A DNA stretch of 64,000 bases from Phytohabitans suffuscus. GTDB taxonomy: Bacteria; Actinomycetota; Actinomycetes; Mycobacteriales; Micromonosporaceae. The position numbers were made by a program, and so were the translations under genes. The DNA lies in assembly GCF_011764565.1 (NCBI RefSeq), contig NZ_AP022871.1, positions 558,001 through 622,000 of the forward strand, given 5' to 3'. Shown piece by piece: positions 19,061 to 29,100 of the stretch; the stretch's first letter is position 1, and each line of letters begins with the position of its first letter. The notes below the pieces were generated by a model. That model did no database searches. It had not been told where the DNA came from and saw only the letters and a list, made by a program, of their open reading frames with translations.

Positions 19061-19480
19061 TCAGTACTCGGTCATGTCGTGTACCTCGCTGGAGAGGGCC
19101 TTGAACTCCTCGGTCTCCAGTGTGGGCACCATGGAGCGTAGCCGGGCCAGGTCTCCGCTCGGCCGGACCCTGCCGGTCATCAGGCCGACCAGTGGCCTCA
19201 GCTCACCGGTCGTCACCTTGACGCTGTTCTTGTAGCTCATGGTCAGCGAGCACATGGACTTCTCCAGCGTGCCGAGCCGCGCCTCGGTGAGCCTGCCGTC
19301 GTGGATCCTGAAGTAGTATTTGATGTCCTCCCCGTCGGGGACATCCTTGATGTGGTACTGGATCTCCACATGCAGGCCGGGCCTGGCCGGCATTCGCGGC
19401 CCGCGCTTCTCCAGTTCGGCGAGATACTCCGCGGAGAGGTATCGAACCTTCGGCATCTCGATCGACAACGCAACCTCCAC
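19061..19480 (-). CDS. SCP2-like sterol/lipid-binding-fold protein
   Basis: A small protein (139 residues from the GTG at 19480; 131 from the ATG at 19456) with an SCP2-like core: KYYFRIHDGRLTEARLG, then CSLTMSYKNSVKVTTGELRP, then GRVRPSGDLARLRSMVPTLE. SCP2 domains bind hydrophobic ligands. In this cluster it might shield or present a lipophilic chlorinated pyrrole intermediate, but that is speculation. It stands alone on the minus strand among plus-strand biosynthetic genes. Confidence 0.6.
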   Translation of the reverse strand: MEVALSIEMPKVRYLSAEYLAELEKRGPRMPARPGLHVEIQYHIKDVPDGEDIKYYFRIHDGRLTEARLGTLEKSMCSLTMSYKNSVKVTTGELRPLVGLMTGRVRPSGDLARLRSMVPTLETEEFKALSSEVHDMTEY

Positions 19481-19623
19481 CCATCTGGATACTCGCGGGC
19501 ACTGTAACGTGCGCCGGAGCTCCGTTCCTCCCCATGGTGATTACTTATCAAGGGGTACGGTGACTGTCGATCTCATCCGAAGTAGGTAAAGGCGTTCACC
19601 GTGGCCGCTGTTAGCGTTACCGT

Positions 19624-20431
19624 GTGCTGTTCGAAAACAAACGGCTACTCGTTACCGGCGTGTTCAACGAGGCGTCCATTGCCTTCGGGTGGCCAGGCTG
19701 GCCCAGCAGCAGGGGCGGAGATCGTCCTCACCGGCTTCGGCCGCGGTCTGTCGATCACCCAGCGGGTAGCCCGCCGGCTGCCGCGGCCGCCCGAGGTGCT
19801 GGAGATGGACGTCACCCGCGAGGAGCACATCGACGCCGTGGCGCGGGCGCTGTCGGAGCGCTGGGAAAGCCTCGACGGCGTGCTGCACGCGGTAGCGTTC
19901 GCGCCGAGCGAGATCATGGGCGGCAACTTCTTGAACGCGCGGTGGCCGGACGTGGCCACCGCCCTGCACGTGTCGGCCTACTCCTTCGTGTCGCTGGGCC
20001 GTGGCCTGCGGCAGCTGCTTGCCAACGCCGGCGGTGGCGCCGTGGTCGGGCTCGACTTCGACTCCACTGTGGCCTGGCCGGCGTACGACTGGATGGGCGT
20101 GGCCAAGGCCACGCTCGAGTCGTGCTGCCGCTACCTGGCGCGGGATCTCGGCGGCCAGGGCACCCGGGTGAACCTCGTCGCGGCCGGGCCCCTGCACACG
20201 GCCGCCGCCAGGGGCATCCCCGGCGCCGAGGTGGTCAGCGGGCCCTGGCACCTGCGCGCCCCGCTGGGCTGGGACCTGAAGAACAACGAGCCGGTGGCGC
20301 GGGTGGCGTTGGCGCTGCTGTCGGACTGGATGCCGGCGGTGACCGGCGAGATCGTGCATGCCGACGGCGGCTACCACGCCATCGGGGCCACCGCGGTGGA
20401 GCTTCCGTATCCGCTTCCGTCCCAGGAATGA
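19624..20431 (+). CDS. Enoyl-ACP reductase, InhA/FabI-like (frameshifted)
   Basis: Two one-base losses in G runs (19687-19689 and 19712-19715) split this gene. Restoring both gives 269 residues, the length of mycobacterial InhA. Visible features are NKRLLVTGVFNEASIAFG at the N-terminus, AEIVLTGFGRGLSITQRVA, and the FabI catalytic tyrosine and lysine in YDWMGVAKATLES, followed by NLVAAGPLHT and LLSDWMPAVTGEIVHADGGY. It should reduce enoyl thioesters with NAD(P)H. No fully reducing step is evident in the predicted polyketide, so it may be a resistant duplicate of the housekeeping target or a dedicated tailoring reductase. The start is GTG 19624. Confidence 0.85.
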
Positions 20432-20514
20432 ACCGCATCCTCCTTGGTGGTGGCCGGAGGGGTCATCACGACGGCGGAAGACGCCTGGCACGGCCGTCAC
20501 CTAATGTCCTGTTC

Positions 20515-21693
20515 GTGATAACCACCGATGCCTGGGTGTTGTATACGGGACCCGCGGATATGGACCCCGATAACCCCATTCCCGGGGAGCTACGCAGGGA
20601 GGAGTTCACATTCCCCGATCTCATGGGAAACGAGGTACTCGTGGAGCCGCTCTACGGTTCCTGGGAAGCCAACATGACCCATGCGCTTCAGCGCAGTCCG
20701 GTGGATGTCTGCCGGCAGCGCGGCGAAGACAAGATGGTTATCGGCAACTTCGGTGTGGTCCGGGTGGTACGCACCGGCCGGGAGGTGACCCGGGTCAGTG
20801 CGGGTGACCTGTGCCTGATGCAGGCGTTCGCCCGCACCGACGACCTCGGCTACGTACGTTTGGTACACGCCTACGACGCTCCGGGAACCGTGGGGGTCCT
20901 GGCCCGGCAGACCAAGATCCGCGAGCACCTGCTGATGCGGCTGCGACCGGACAGCCGGTACACGCCGCAGCAGTGGGCGGCCTCCTACGGGCGATACTGG
21001 ACGGCCTGGGACAACTGGAAGGTCGCCTACGCCTGCTGGCGTGCCCAGGTGCCGGTGCCCCCGTCCGAGCTGGCCATCCAGCCACTTGTGTTCGGCTGGG
21101 GTGGCGGTGTGACGCTTGCCGAGCTCGAACTCGCCGCCCGCGATGGCTTCGCGGTCGCGATGGCCTCGGGCAACCCGACGCGCCTGGCGGAGTTCGAGGC
21201 CAAAGGCATCATTCCGGTGGACCGCCGCCAGTTTCCCGACCTCGACTTCGACGAGGCGCGGATGGCGGCCGAGCCGGCGTACGCGGCCCGGTACCGCCAC
21301 TCGGAGCGGATGTTCCTACGCACGATCGGCGAGCTCAGCAAGGGCGAGGGAGCCGCCATCATCATCGACAACATCGGCCGCCCGGTCTACCGGGCCACCC
21401 TGCGGGCGCTGGGGCGCCAGGGCGTGCTGACCACCGTCGGCTGGAAACAGGGCATGGTCCTACAGACCATGCGAGCTACCGAGTGCATCAAGCGTCATAT
21501 CCACGTGCACACGCATGCCTGCCGTTTCCACGACATGCAGGAGATCGCCGAGTTCCAGGAGCGGACGGGCTGGATGCTCACCCTTGGTAATCAGCGCACC
21601 TATACCTTCGATGAGATTCCCGATCTCGCTCGTGACTACGCCGAGGGAAATCTCGACTCGTACTTTCCGCTGTTCCAGATCAACGCCAACTGA
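20515..21693 (+). CDS. MDR-superfamily (zinc-type dehydrogenase/crotonyl-CoA-reductase-like) oxidoreductase
   Basis: A 392-residue protein from the GTG at 20515, with a GroES-like N-terminal half (FPDLMGNEVLVEPLYGSWEA) and a nucleotide-binding half whose glycine motif is FGWGGGVTLAELELAARDG. Later conserved stretches are IDNIGRPVYRATLRALGRQG and KQGMVLQTMRATECI. It belongs with medium-chain reductases found in some biosynthetic clusters. The reaction is unknown; reduction of an enoyl or a keto/aldehyde group after release by the thioester reductase is possible. The next gene starts 42 bases downstream. Confidence 0.7.
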   Translation: MITTDAWVLYTGPADMDPDNPIPGELRREEFTFPDLMGNEVLVEPLYGSWEANMTHALQRSPVDVCRQRGEDKMVIGNFGVVRVVRTGREVTRVSAGDLCLMQAFARTDDLGYVRLVHAYDAPGTVGVLARQTKIREHLLMRLRPDSRYTPQQWAASYGRYWTAWDNWKVAYACWRAQVPVPPSELAIQPLVFGWGGGVTLAELELAARDGFAVAMASGNPTRLAEFEAKGIIPVDRRQFPDLDFDEARMAAEPAYAARYRHSERMFLRTIGELSKGEGAAIIIDNIGRPVYRATLRALGRQGVLTTVGWKQGMVLQTMRATECIKRHIHVHTHACRFHDMQEIAEFQERTGWMLTLGNQRTYTFDEIPDLARDYAEGNLDSYFPLFQINAN

Positions 21694-21735
21694 GCAAGAC
21701 CGGAGTCCCGAAGCTGCGCTGAAAGGGAGGGCTTT

Positions 21736-23082
21736 GTGCCTGACGTCGATTTCGATATCGGTATCATCGGCGGCGGCCCGGCTGGGTCCACGGCCGCGTC
21801 GTATCTGTCCAAGGCCGGCCTGAGCTGTGTGGTCTTCGAGGGAGACATCTTCCCTCGAGAGCACGTCGGAGAGTCGCTGATTCCGGCCACCACGCCGGTG
21901 CTCGAGGAAATCGGCTTCCTTCCAAAAATGGAGGAAGCGAAGTTCCCCCGCAAGTACGGGGCCGCGTGGACATCCGCCGCGCCGAAGGACATCCCCACCT
22001 TGGGGTTCCAAGGTAGTTCGCATGGATTCGGTCTGGCGGAGATCGAGTTTCACGAGCGTGAACAGCTTGGCGTCAGCCAGGACTACACCTACCACGTCGA
22101 CCGCGGCAAGTGGGACCTGATGCTGCTCCAGCACGCCCACGGCCTCGGCGCCAAGGTGTACCAGGGCATCCGGGTGCGGCGGGTGGACTTCGACGGGCCG
22201 AACCCGGTCATCCACTTCCCGGTGGGTCGCTCGGACTCCTCGGTGCGGGTGCGCATGGTGGTCGACGCCAGCGGTCGGGGCACCTTTCTCGGCAGGCAGC
22301 TGAAGCTCAAGGTCAACGATCCGGTCTTCAACCAGTACGCCGTGCACAGCTGGTTCGACGGCCTGGACCGGTCGGCCCTGGCGGTCAACAAGGAGCAGGC
22401 GGACTACATCTTCATCCACTTCCTGCCGGTGACCGACACCTGGGTCTGGCAGATCCCGATCACCGACACCATCACCAGCGTCGGCGTCGTCACGCAGAAA
22501 AAGCACTTCACCGCGTCGAAGAACGACCTGGAAGGATTCTTCTGGGATTGCGTGGGCAGCCGCCCCGAGCTGAGGGACGCGCTGGAGAAGTCGGAGCAGC
22601 TGCGGCCGTTCAAGCCCGAGGGCGACTACAGCTACGCCATGAAGCAGATCTGCGGTGACGGCTGGGCACTGATCGGCGACGCGGCCCGATTCGTCGACCC
22701 GATCTTCTCCAGCGGCGTCAGCGTCGCGCTCAACGGCGCGCGGCTGCTGTCCGGTGACATCATCGCGGCGGCGGAGAAAGGCGACTTCAGCAAGCCGGCG
22801 TTCAACACCTACGAGACCAAGCTCCGCCGCGCGGTAAGCAACTGGTACGAGTTCATCTCCATCTACTACCGGCTGAACATCCTGTTCACCGCCTTCGTGC
22901 AGGACCCGCGCTACCGCGTGGACGTCCTGAAGATGCTCCAGGGCGACGTCTACGACGACACCGAGCCGAAGGCGCTGGAAGCCATGCGGCTGATCACCAA
23001 GCAGGTCGAGGAGAATCCCGACCACCTCTGGCGCAAGCACCTCGGGACGTTGCGTGCCCCGAGCGCGGCACCGACGTTCTGA
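21736..23082 (+). CDS. pltA: Pyrrolyl-S-PCP halogenase (PltA-like)
   Basis: A 448-residue flavin-dependent halogenase very like PltA of pyoluteorin synthesis as I recall that sequence. Features are IGIIGGGPAGSTAASYLSKAG at the N-terminus (FAD), EHVGESLIPATTPVLEEIG, WxWxIP in TDTWVWQIPITDTITSVGV, the FAD-site signature LIGDAARFVDPIFSSGVSVA, and a C-terminal FVQDPRYRVDVLKMLQGDVY shared with PltA. It is expected to chlorinate pyrrolyl-S-PCP, dichlorinating at C4 and C5 in the pyoluteorin case. GTG 21736 follows AAGGGAGG. It precedes the PKS gene by 39 bases, fitting the order of action. Confidence 0.9.
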   Translation: MPDVDFDIGIIGGGPAGSTAASYLSKAGLSCVVFEGDIFPREHVGESLIPATTPVLEEIGFLPKMEEAKFPRKYGAAWTSAAPKDIPTLGFQGSSHGFGLAEIEFHEREQLGVSQDYTYHVDRGKWDLMLLQHAHGLGAKVYQGIRVRRVDFDGPNPVIHFPVGRSDSSVRVRMVVDASGRGTFLGRQLKLKVNDPVFNQYAVHSWFDGLDRSALAVNKEQADYIFIHFLPVTDTWVWQIPITDTITSVGVVTQKKHFTASKNDLEGFFWDCVGSRPELRDALEKSEQLRPFKPEGDYSYAMKQICGDGWALIGDAARFVDPIFSSGVSVALNGARLLSGDIIAAAEKGDFSKPAFNTYETKLRRAVSNWYEFISIYYRLNILFTAFVQDPRYRVDVLKMLQGDVYDDTEPKALEAMRLITKQVEENPDHLWRKHLGTLRAPSAAPTF

Positions 23083-23121
23083 CAGCCAACGCCCGGAAAA
23101 GTGGCGCGAAGGAGCCGGCGG

Positions 23122-26100
23122 ATGCGTGGACCGGGTTCACAGAAAGGCCGCGTTGGTCGAGTGGGAGACGAAGGCGCCGCGGGTGGAGAGGGCATAGCCG
23201 TCATCGGCGCCGGATGCCGCTTTCCGCACGGCGTCCGCGGTCTGGCCGGCTTCTGGCAGCTGTTGTGCGATGGCGTCGACGTCATCGACGAGGTGCCGCC
23301 CGGACGCTGGGACGTCGAGCGCTACTACGATCCCGACCCCGCCAAGCGCGGTGCCATGTACAGCCGGTACGGCGGTTTCCTCGACGGCGTCGACCAGTTC
23401 GACCCCGGCTTCTTCGGCATCGCGCCCCGGGAAGCGCGTGAGATGGACCCTCAGCAGCGGCTGCTGTTGGAGGTCTCGTGGGAGGCGCTGGAGGACGCCG
23501 GGCAGGTGCCGACCGAGCTGGCGGGCACGCGGACAGCCGTGTTCAACGGCATCATCGGCATGGACTACACCCTGCTGCACAGCAGGGAGAACGGTCCCTC
23601 CGGCATCGACGGCTGGTACGCCAGCGGCCGGGAGTTCAGCTTCGGCCCCGGCCGCCTCTCCCACCTGCTGAACCTGCGTGGTCCGAGTCTGTCGATCTCC
23701 ACCGCCTGCTCCTCCTCGCTGGTCGCCGTGCACCTCGCCTGCCGCAGCCTGCTCAGCGGCGAGTCGGACCTCGCGCTCGCGGGTGGGGTCAACCTGATCC
23801 TCTCCCCGGAGCTGACGATCTTTCTCTGCAAGGTGCGGGCGATCTCCCCCAAGGGCCGCTGCACCCCGTTCGACGCCGCCGCCGACGGCATCGTGCGGGG
23901 TGAGGGCTGCGCCATGGTGGTACTCAAGCGGCTGGCCGACGCCCTTGCCGACGGCGACGACGTGTTGGCCGTCATCCGGGGCACCGCCGTCAACCACGAC
24001 GGCGCGAGCGCCGGGCTCACCGTGCCCAGTGGCCCGGCCCAGCAGGAGCTGCTGCGCGACGCCTGCGAACGGGCGGGTGTCGCACCGGCCGACATCGGCT
24101 ACGTCGAGGCGCACGGCACCGGCACCCCACTGGGCGATCCCATCGAGGTCAGCGCCATACGCGGCGTGCTGGGTGCGGATCGGCCCGCCGAGCGGCCGCT
24201 GCTGCTGGGCTCCCTGAAGTCGAATCTCGGGCACATGGACTCGGCCGCCGGCGTCGCGGGCCTCGTCAAGACCGCGCTCATCCTGCGCCACGGCCAGATC
24301 CCGGCCACCCTCCACCTCAACGAACGCAACCCGCGCATCCCCTGGAACTGGCCGGTGGACGTTCCGACCCAGCTGACGCCGTGGCCGGACGGCGTACCCC
24401 GGCTGGCCGGCGTGAGTGCCTTCGGCCTCAGCGGCACCAACGCCCACGTCGTGCTGGCGGCCGCGCCGGGCCGGCAACGCCCGCCGGCGCCGGCGGTCGA
24501 GCCCCGCCCGGTGTTGCTCGCGCTTTCCGCGCGCGACGAGACGGCGTTGACCGATCTGGCGCACGCGTACCGCGAGCGCCTGACCGGCGAAGGTGACGAC
24601 GCTCGGGCCGAGGACATCGCGCACACCGCCGGGGCCCGGCGGGCCCACCACCGTGAACACCGGCTCGCTGTCACCGGGTCCACCGCCGGCGACCTCGCCG
24701 ACGCGCTCACGGCGTTCCTCGACGGCTCCGCCCTGCCGGGCCCGGCGCGCGGCGACGACGAGGAACGGGTGCCACGCGTCGTCTTCGCCTTCTCCGGCCA
24801 GGGCTCGCAGTGGCCCGGGATGGGACGGGACCTGCTGGCGAACGAGCCCGTCTTCCGGGACACGTTCGACGCTTGTGACCGCCACATCCGCGACCTGGCT
24901 GGCTGGTCCGCCCGCGAGGCGCTCGCCGCTTCCGGCGACGGCGCCCCTTCTCTCGACCGCACCGAGATCGCCCAACCCGTGCTCTTCGCCGTGCAGGTCG
25001 CCCTCGGCGCGCTGTGGCGGTCCTGGGGTATCCAGCCAGCCGCCGTGGTGGGCCACAGCATGGGGGAGATCGCCGCGGCGCACGTCGCCGGGGCGCTGGA
25101 CCTGCCCGACGCGGTCCGTGTCGTCGTCCTGCGGGGACGCCTGTTGGCGCGGGCGGCGGGCTCCGGCCGGATGGCCTCGCTCGACCTGCCCGAGGCGGAG
25201 GCACTGGCCGCGATCGAGCCCTACCATGGCCGGCTGAGTGTGGCCGCCGTCAACGGCCCTCGCTCCACAGTGGTCTCCGGCGGGGCCGCCGCTGTCGACG
25301 AGCTGCGCGACGAGTTGGCGGCACGCGGCGTCGGCTGCCGCATACTGCCCGGGGACTACGCCTTCCACAGTCCGGCGATGGCGTCCTACGGCGACGAGCT
25401 CACCCGCCTGCTGGAGCCGCTGACGCCGCACGAACCGGCGGTACCGGTGGCCCGCACCACCCCGGACGGGGGCGAGCCGTTCACCGCCGCCTACTGGGGG
25501 CGGAACGTGCGCGAACCGGTCCGCTTCGCCGCCGCCGTGCAGGATCTGCTGGCGGCCGGCTGCGACACCTTCGTCGAGATCGGCCCGCACCCCGTCCTCT
25601 CGGTGCCGATCATCCAGGCCGCCGAAGAGCGCGGGCTCGCCGGCGTGCTGGCGGTACCCTCACTGCGCCGCGACACGCCCGCACTCGGCACCATGCTGGG
25701 CTCGTTGGGTTCTCTGTACACGGCCGGTGCGGACGTGCGGTGGCGCGAGGTGCCGCCGCACGACGGCCGGCCGGTACGGGTGCCGACCTATCCCTGGCGG
25801 CACAGCCGGTACTGGCTGCGCACCGATGTCGGCAGCCCGGCCGAGTCGAAGGTGTCCCAGGCGGCGGCACGCGACCTGGGCCAGTTGGGTGAGCTCCGGG
25901 GCGAGCTGCGCTTCTTCGATGCCGAAGGGCGGCTCGTCGGCGAGGCCAGCGAGGTCCGGTTGCGCGGCCGGGACACCTCGGAGCCGGCGCCGACCCCGGA
26001 ACCGGCGCCGACCCCGGAACCGAAGGCGACGGCGAAGCCGGTGCGGGAGCCGGCGGCCGCCCTTCCCAGCCAGCGTGCCGTCGAGGACCTGGTGGCCCGC

Positions 26101-29100
26101 GCCGTGGCCGGCGTGCTGGGTTACGAACCCGCCCAGATCCTGCGCCGGCAGGGCTTCGCCGAACTGGGCATGGACTCCATCTCGGCCGTCGAACTGCGCA
26201 CGGTGCTCCAGACCCAGGCAGGTCCGCTGCCCAGCACCGTCGCCTTCGACCATCCCACCGTCGAACGCCTCGCCGCCTACCTGAGGCAGCGGATGACCCC
26301 GGCCGCACCGGTCAGCGCTGTGCCCGCGGCACCCGCCGCCATCCCGTCCACTTCGGACACCGGGCACGAGCCGATCGCGGTCATCGGCATCGGCTGCCGT
26401 TTCCCCGGCGGTGCCAACGGCGCGGACGGATACTGGCGGATGCTGAGCGAGGGTGTCGACGCCATTACCACCTCTCCTGAGGGCCGCTTCGACGACCGGT
26501 CCCGGTGGCTGGGTGCCTGGCTCGACGAGGTTGACGGCTTCGACGAGCGGTTCTTCCGGGTGCCGCCCCGGGAGGCACGCGTGATGGATCCGCAGCAGCG
26601 GATCTTCCTCGAGGTCGCCTGGGAGGCCCTGGAACATGCCGGGCTGACCGCCGGCCGGCTGGCGGGCGGCCGTACCGGGGTCTTCGTCGGCATGAACTCC
26701 AACGACTACGCCGAGCTGATCGCCGCCAGCCCTGAGTACGTGGACGCCTTCTACGGCACCGGCAACTCCTTCTGCGCGACCCCGGGCCGGCTGTCGTACT
26801 TCCTCGGGGTCCACGGCCCCAGCCTCGCCGTCGACACCGCGTGCTCCTCCTCCCTTGTCGCGGTGCACCTGGCCGTGCGTAGCCTGCGTTCAGGCGAGAG
26901 CGAGGTGGCGCTGGCCGGTGGTGTCAACGTCATCGCACGCTCGACCATCCACCGAGCCAGCGAGGCGGCTGGAGCCCTGGCCGGGGACGGCCGCTGCAAG
27001 ACGTTCGACGCCGCCGCCGATGGCTACAACCGGGGTGAGGGCTGCGGCGTGGTGGTGCTCAAGCCGCTCTCCCGGGCGCTGGCCGACGGGGACCCCGTCC
27101 TCGCCACGATCCTCGGCTCGGCAGTCAACCAGGACGGTCCCAGCAGTGGCCTCACGGTCCCCAACGGCCCGGCACAGGAGCAGCTCGTCGCCGAGGCGCT
27201 GGCCGACGCGCGGGTGAGGCCCGCCGAGGTCGGGTACGTGGAGACGCACGGCACCGGCACCCCGCTGGGCGACCCGATCGAGTTGCAGGCCCTCGGCGCG
27301 GCGTTGCGCGACAGGCCACCGGGTACGCGCACGTGGGTGGGCTCGGTGAAGACCAACTTCGGGCACCTGGAGGCCGCGTCCGGCATCGCCGGGCTGATCA
27401 AGGTGGTGCTCGGCCTGGAGCGCGGCGAGATCCCACCGCACCTGCACTTCCGCACGCCGAGCGAGCAGATCCCCTGGGACGAGCTGCCGTTCGACGTGCC
27501 GACACGGCCCACCCCGTGGCCCGGGGGCAGGAGCGGAGCGTGGCGGGAGTCAGCGCCTTCGGCTTCAGCGGCACCAACGCCCACGTGATCCTCGGCCCGG
27601 CGCCGGCCGCCGTGCCCTCCCCGCCGAACCCGCCCCACCTGCCCCGGGCGGCGAACGCCCGTACCTGCTGCCGCTCTCCGCCGCCACCCCGGCGGCGTTG
27701 ACCGCCCAGGCCGGGGCCTTCCGTGAGGCATTGGCGACCACGACGGACCTACCCGCCTTCTGCTACACCGCCAGCGTCCGCCGCGCACACCTCAGCCATC
27801 GGCTCGCGGTCGTCGGCCGCTCCGCTGCGGAACTGGCGGAACGGCTGGCGGCGTTCGAGGAGGGCGACAGCGGCCTCGGCATCAGCGCCGGGGAGACCCC
27901 GTCCGGATACAGCGGCAGGCGGCTGGTCTTCGTCTTCTCCGGGCACGGCTCCCAGTGGCCCGGCATGGCCAGGCGGTTGCTGGCCGAGGACCCCTCCTTC
28001 CGCGCCGCCATGGCCTGGTGCGACGGCCACCTGAAGCCGCACCTGGGGTGGTCCGTGCTCGAGCACCTGGACAGCGGCGAGGGACTGCCGTCCGGCCCGC
28101 GTACCCAGGAGCTGATCTTCGCGTTGCAGGTGGCGCTGACCCGCCGCTGGCGATCACTCGGCGTGCAGCCGGCCGCGGTCGTCGGGCACAGCATGGGTGA
28201 GGTGGCCGGCGCGTACGCCGCCGGGGTGCTGAGCATCGAGGACGCCGCCCGCCTCATCCACGTCCGGGCCGGCATCCAGGAACGGCTCGTCGGCAACGGC
28301 GCGATGGGCGTGGTGGGCCTGCCGGAGAGTCAGGCACGCGCCGCCATCGACGAGGCCGGGCACGGCGAGCGCCTGTGGGTCGCGATCAGCAACAGCGCGC
28401 GGACCACCGTACTCTCCGGCGACCCCGAAGCGCTGGCGGAGGTGCTGGCCACGCTGAAGCGCCGCAACGTCTTCACCCGTCGTATCGACGCGGCGGGCGC
28501 GGGCCACTGCCCGCTGGTGGAGCCGCTGGACCGCGAACTCGTCGCGCGGCTGGACTGGCTGCGACCCGCGCCCACCGCTGTGCCCCTCTACTCCTCGGTC
28601 GCCGGCGGGCCGCTGCCGGGTGAGGCGTTCGACGCCGCCTACTGGGGTCGCAACCTGCGCGAGCAGGTGCGGTTCTCCACCGCTGTCCGCGCCCTCGCGA
28701 ACGACGGGCACGGCGCGTTCGTCGAGATCTCGCCCGATCCGCTGCTGCTGGGCGCCATCGAGCAGGACCTCCGGGAGCTGGGCACCGACGCGCTGCTGGT
28801 GCCTTCGTTGCGGCGGGAGACCGACGAGTTCACCGTGATGCTCGGCACCCTCGGCGCGCTCCATGCCAGCGGGCACGAACTGGACTGGAGCCGGCTGTAC
28901 CCGGACGGGGGACGGGTCGTGCCACTGCCTTCCTATCCCTGGCAGCACCGCCGCCACTGGCTGCCCGAGCCGGAGCGGCGGCCCGAGGCCGCCCAGCGGC
29001 CGGGCGGGCACCCGTTGCTGCTGCGTGCCATCGGCGCGGCGGGCAGTGGAACGCTGATGTCCGAGGCGTTGCTTGACGAGGCCACGCTGGAGCACCTCTC

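Noticed and set aside
21460..23040. 526-codon minus-strand frame opposite the PltA-like halogenase
   Set aside because: The plus strand matches PltA along its whole length; the antisense frame is a by-product of high GC.
23137..25590. 817-codon minus-strand frame opposite PKS module 1
   Set aside because: The KS and AT motifs on the plus strand are complete; the antisense translation is low-complexity without domains.
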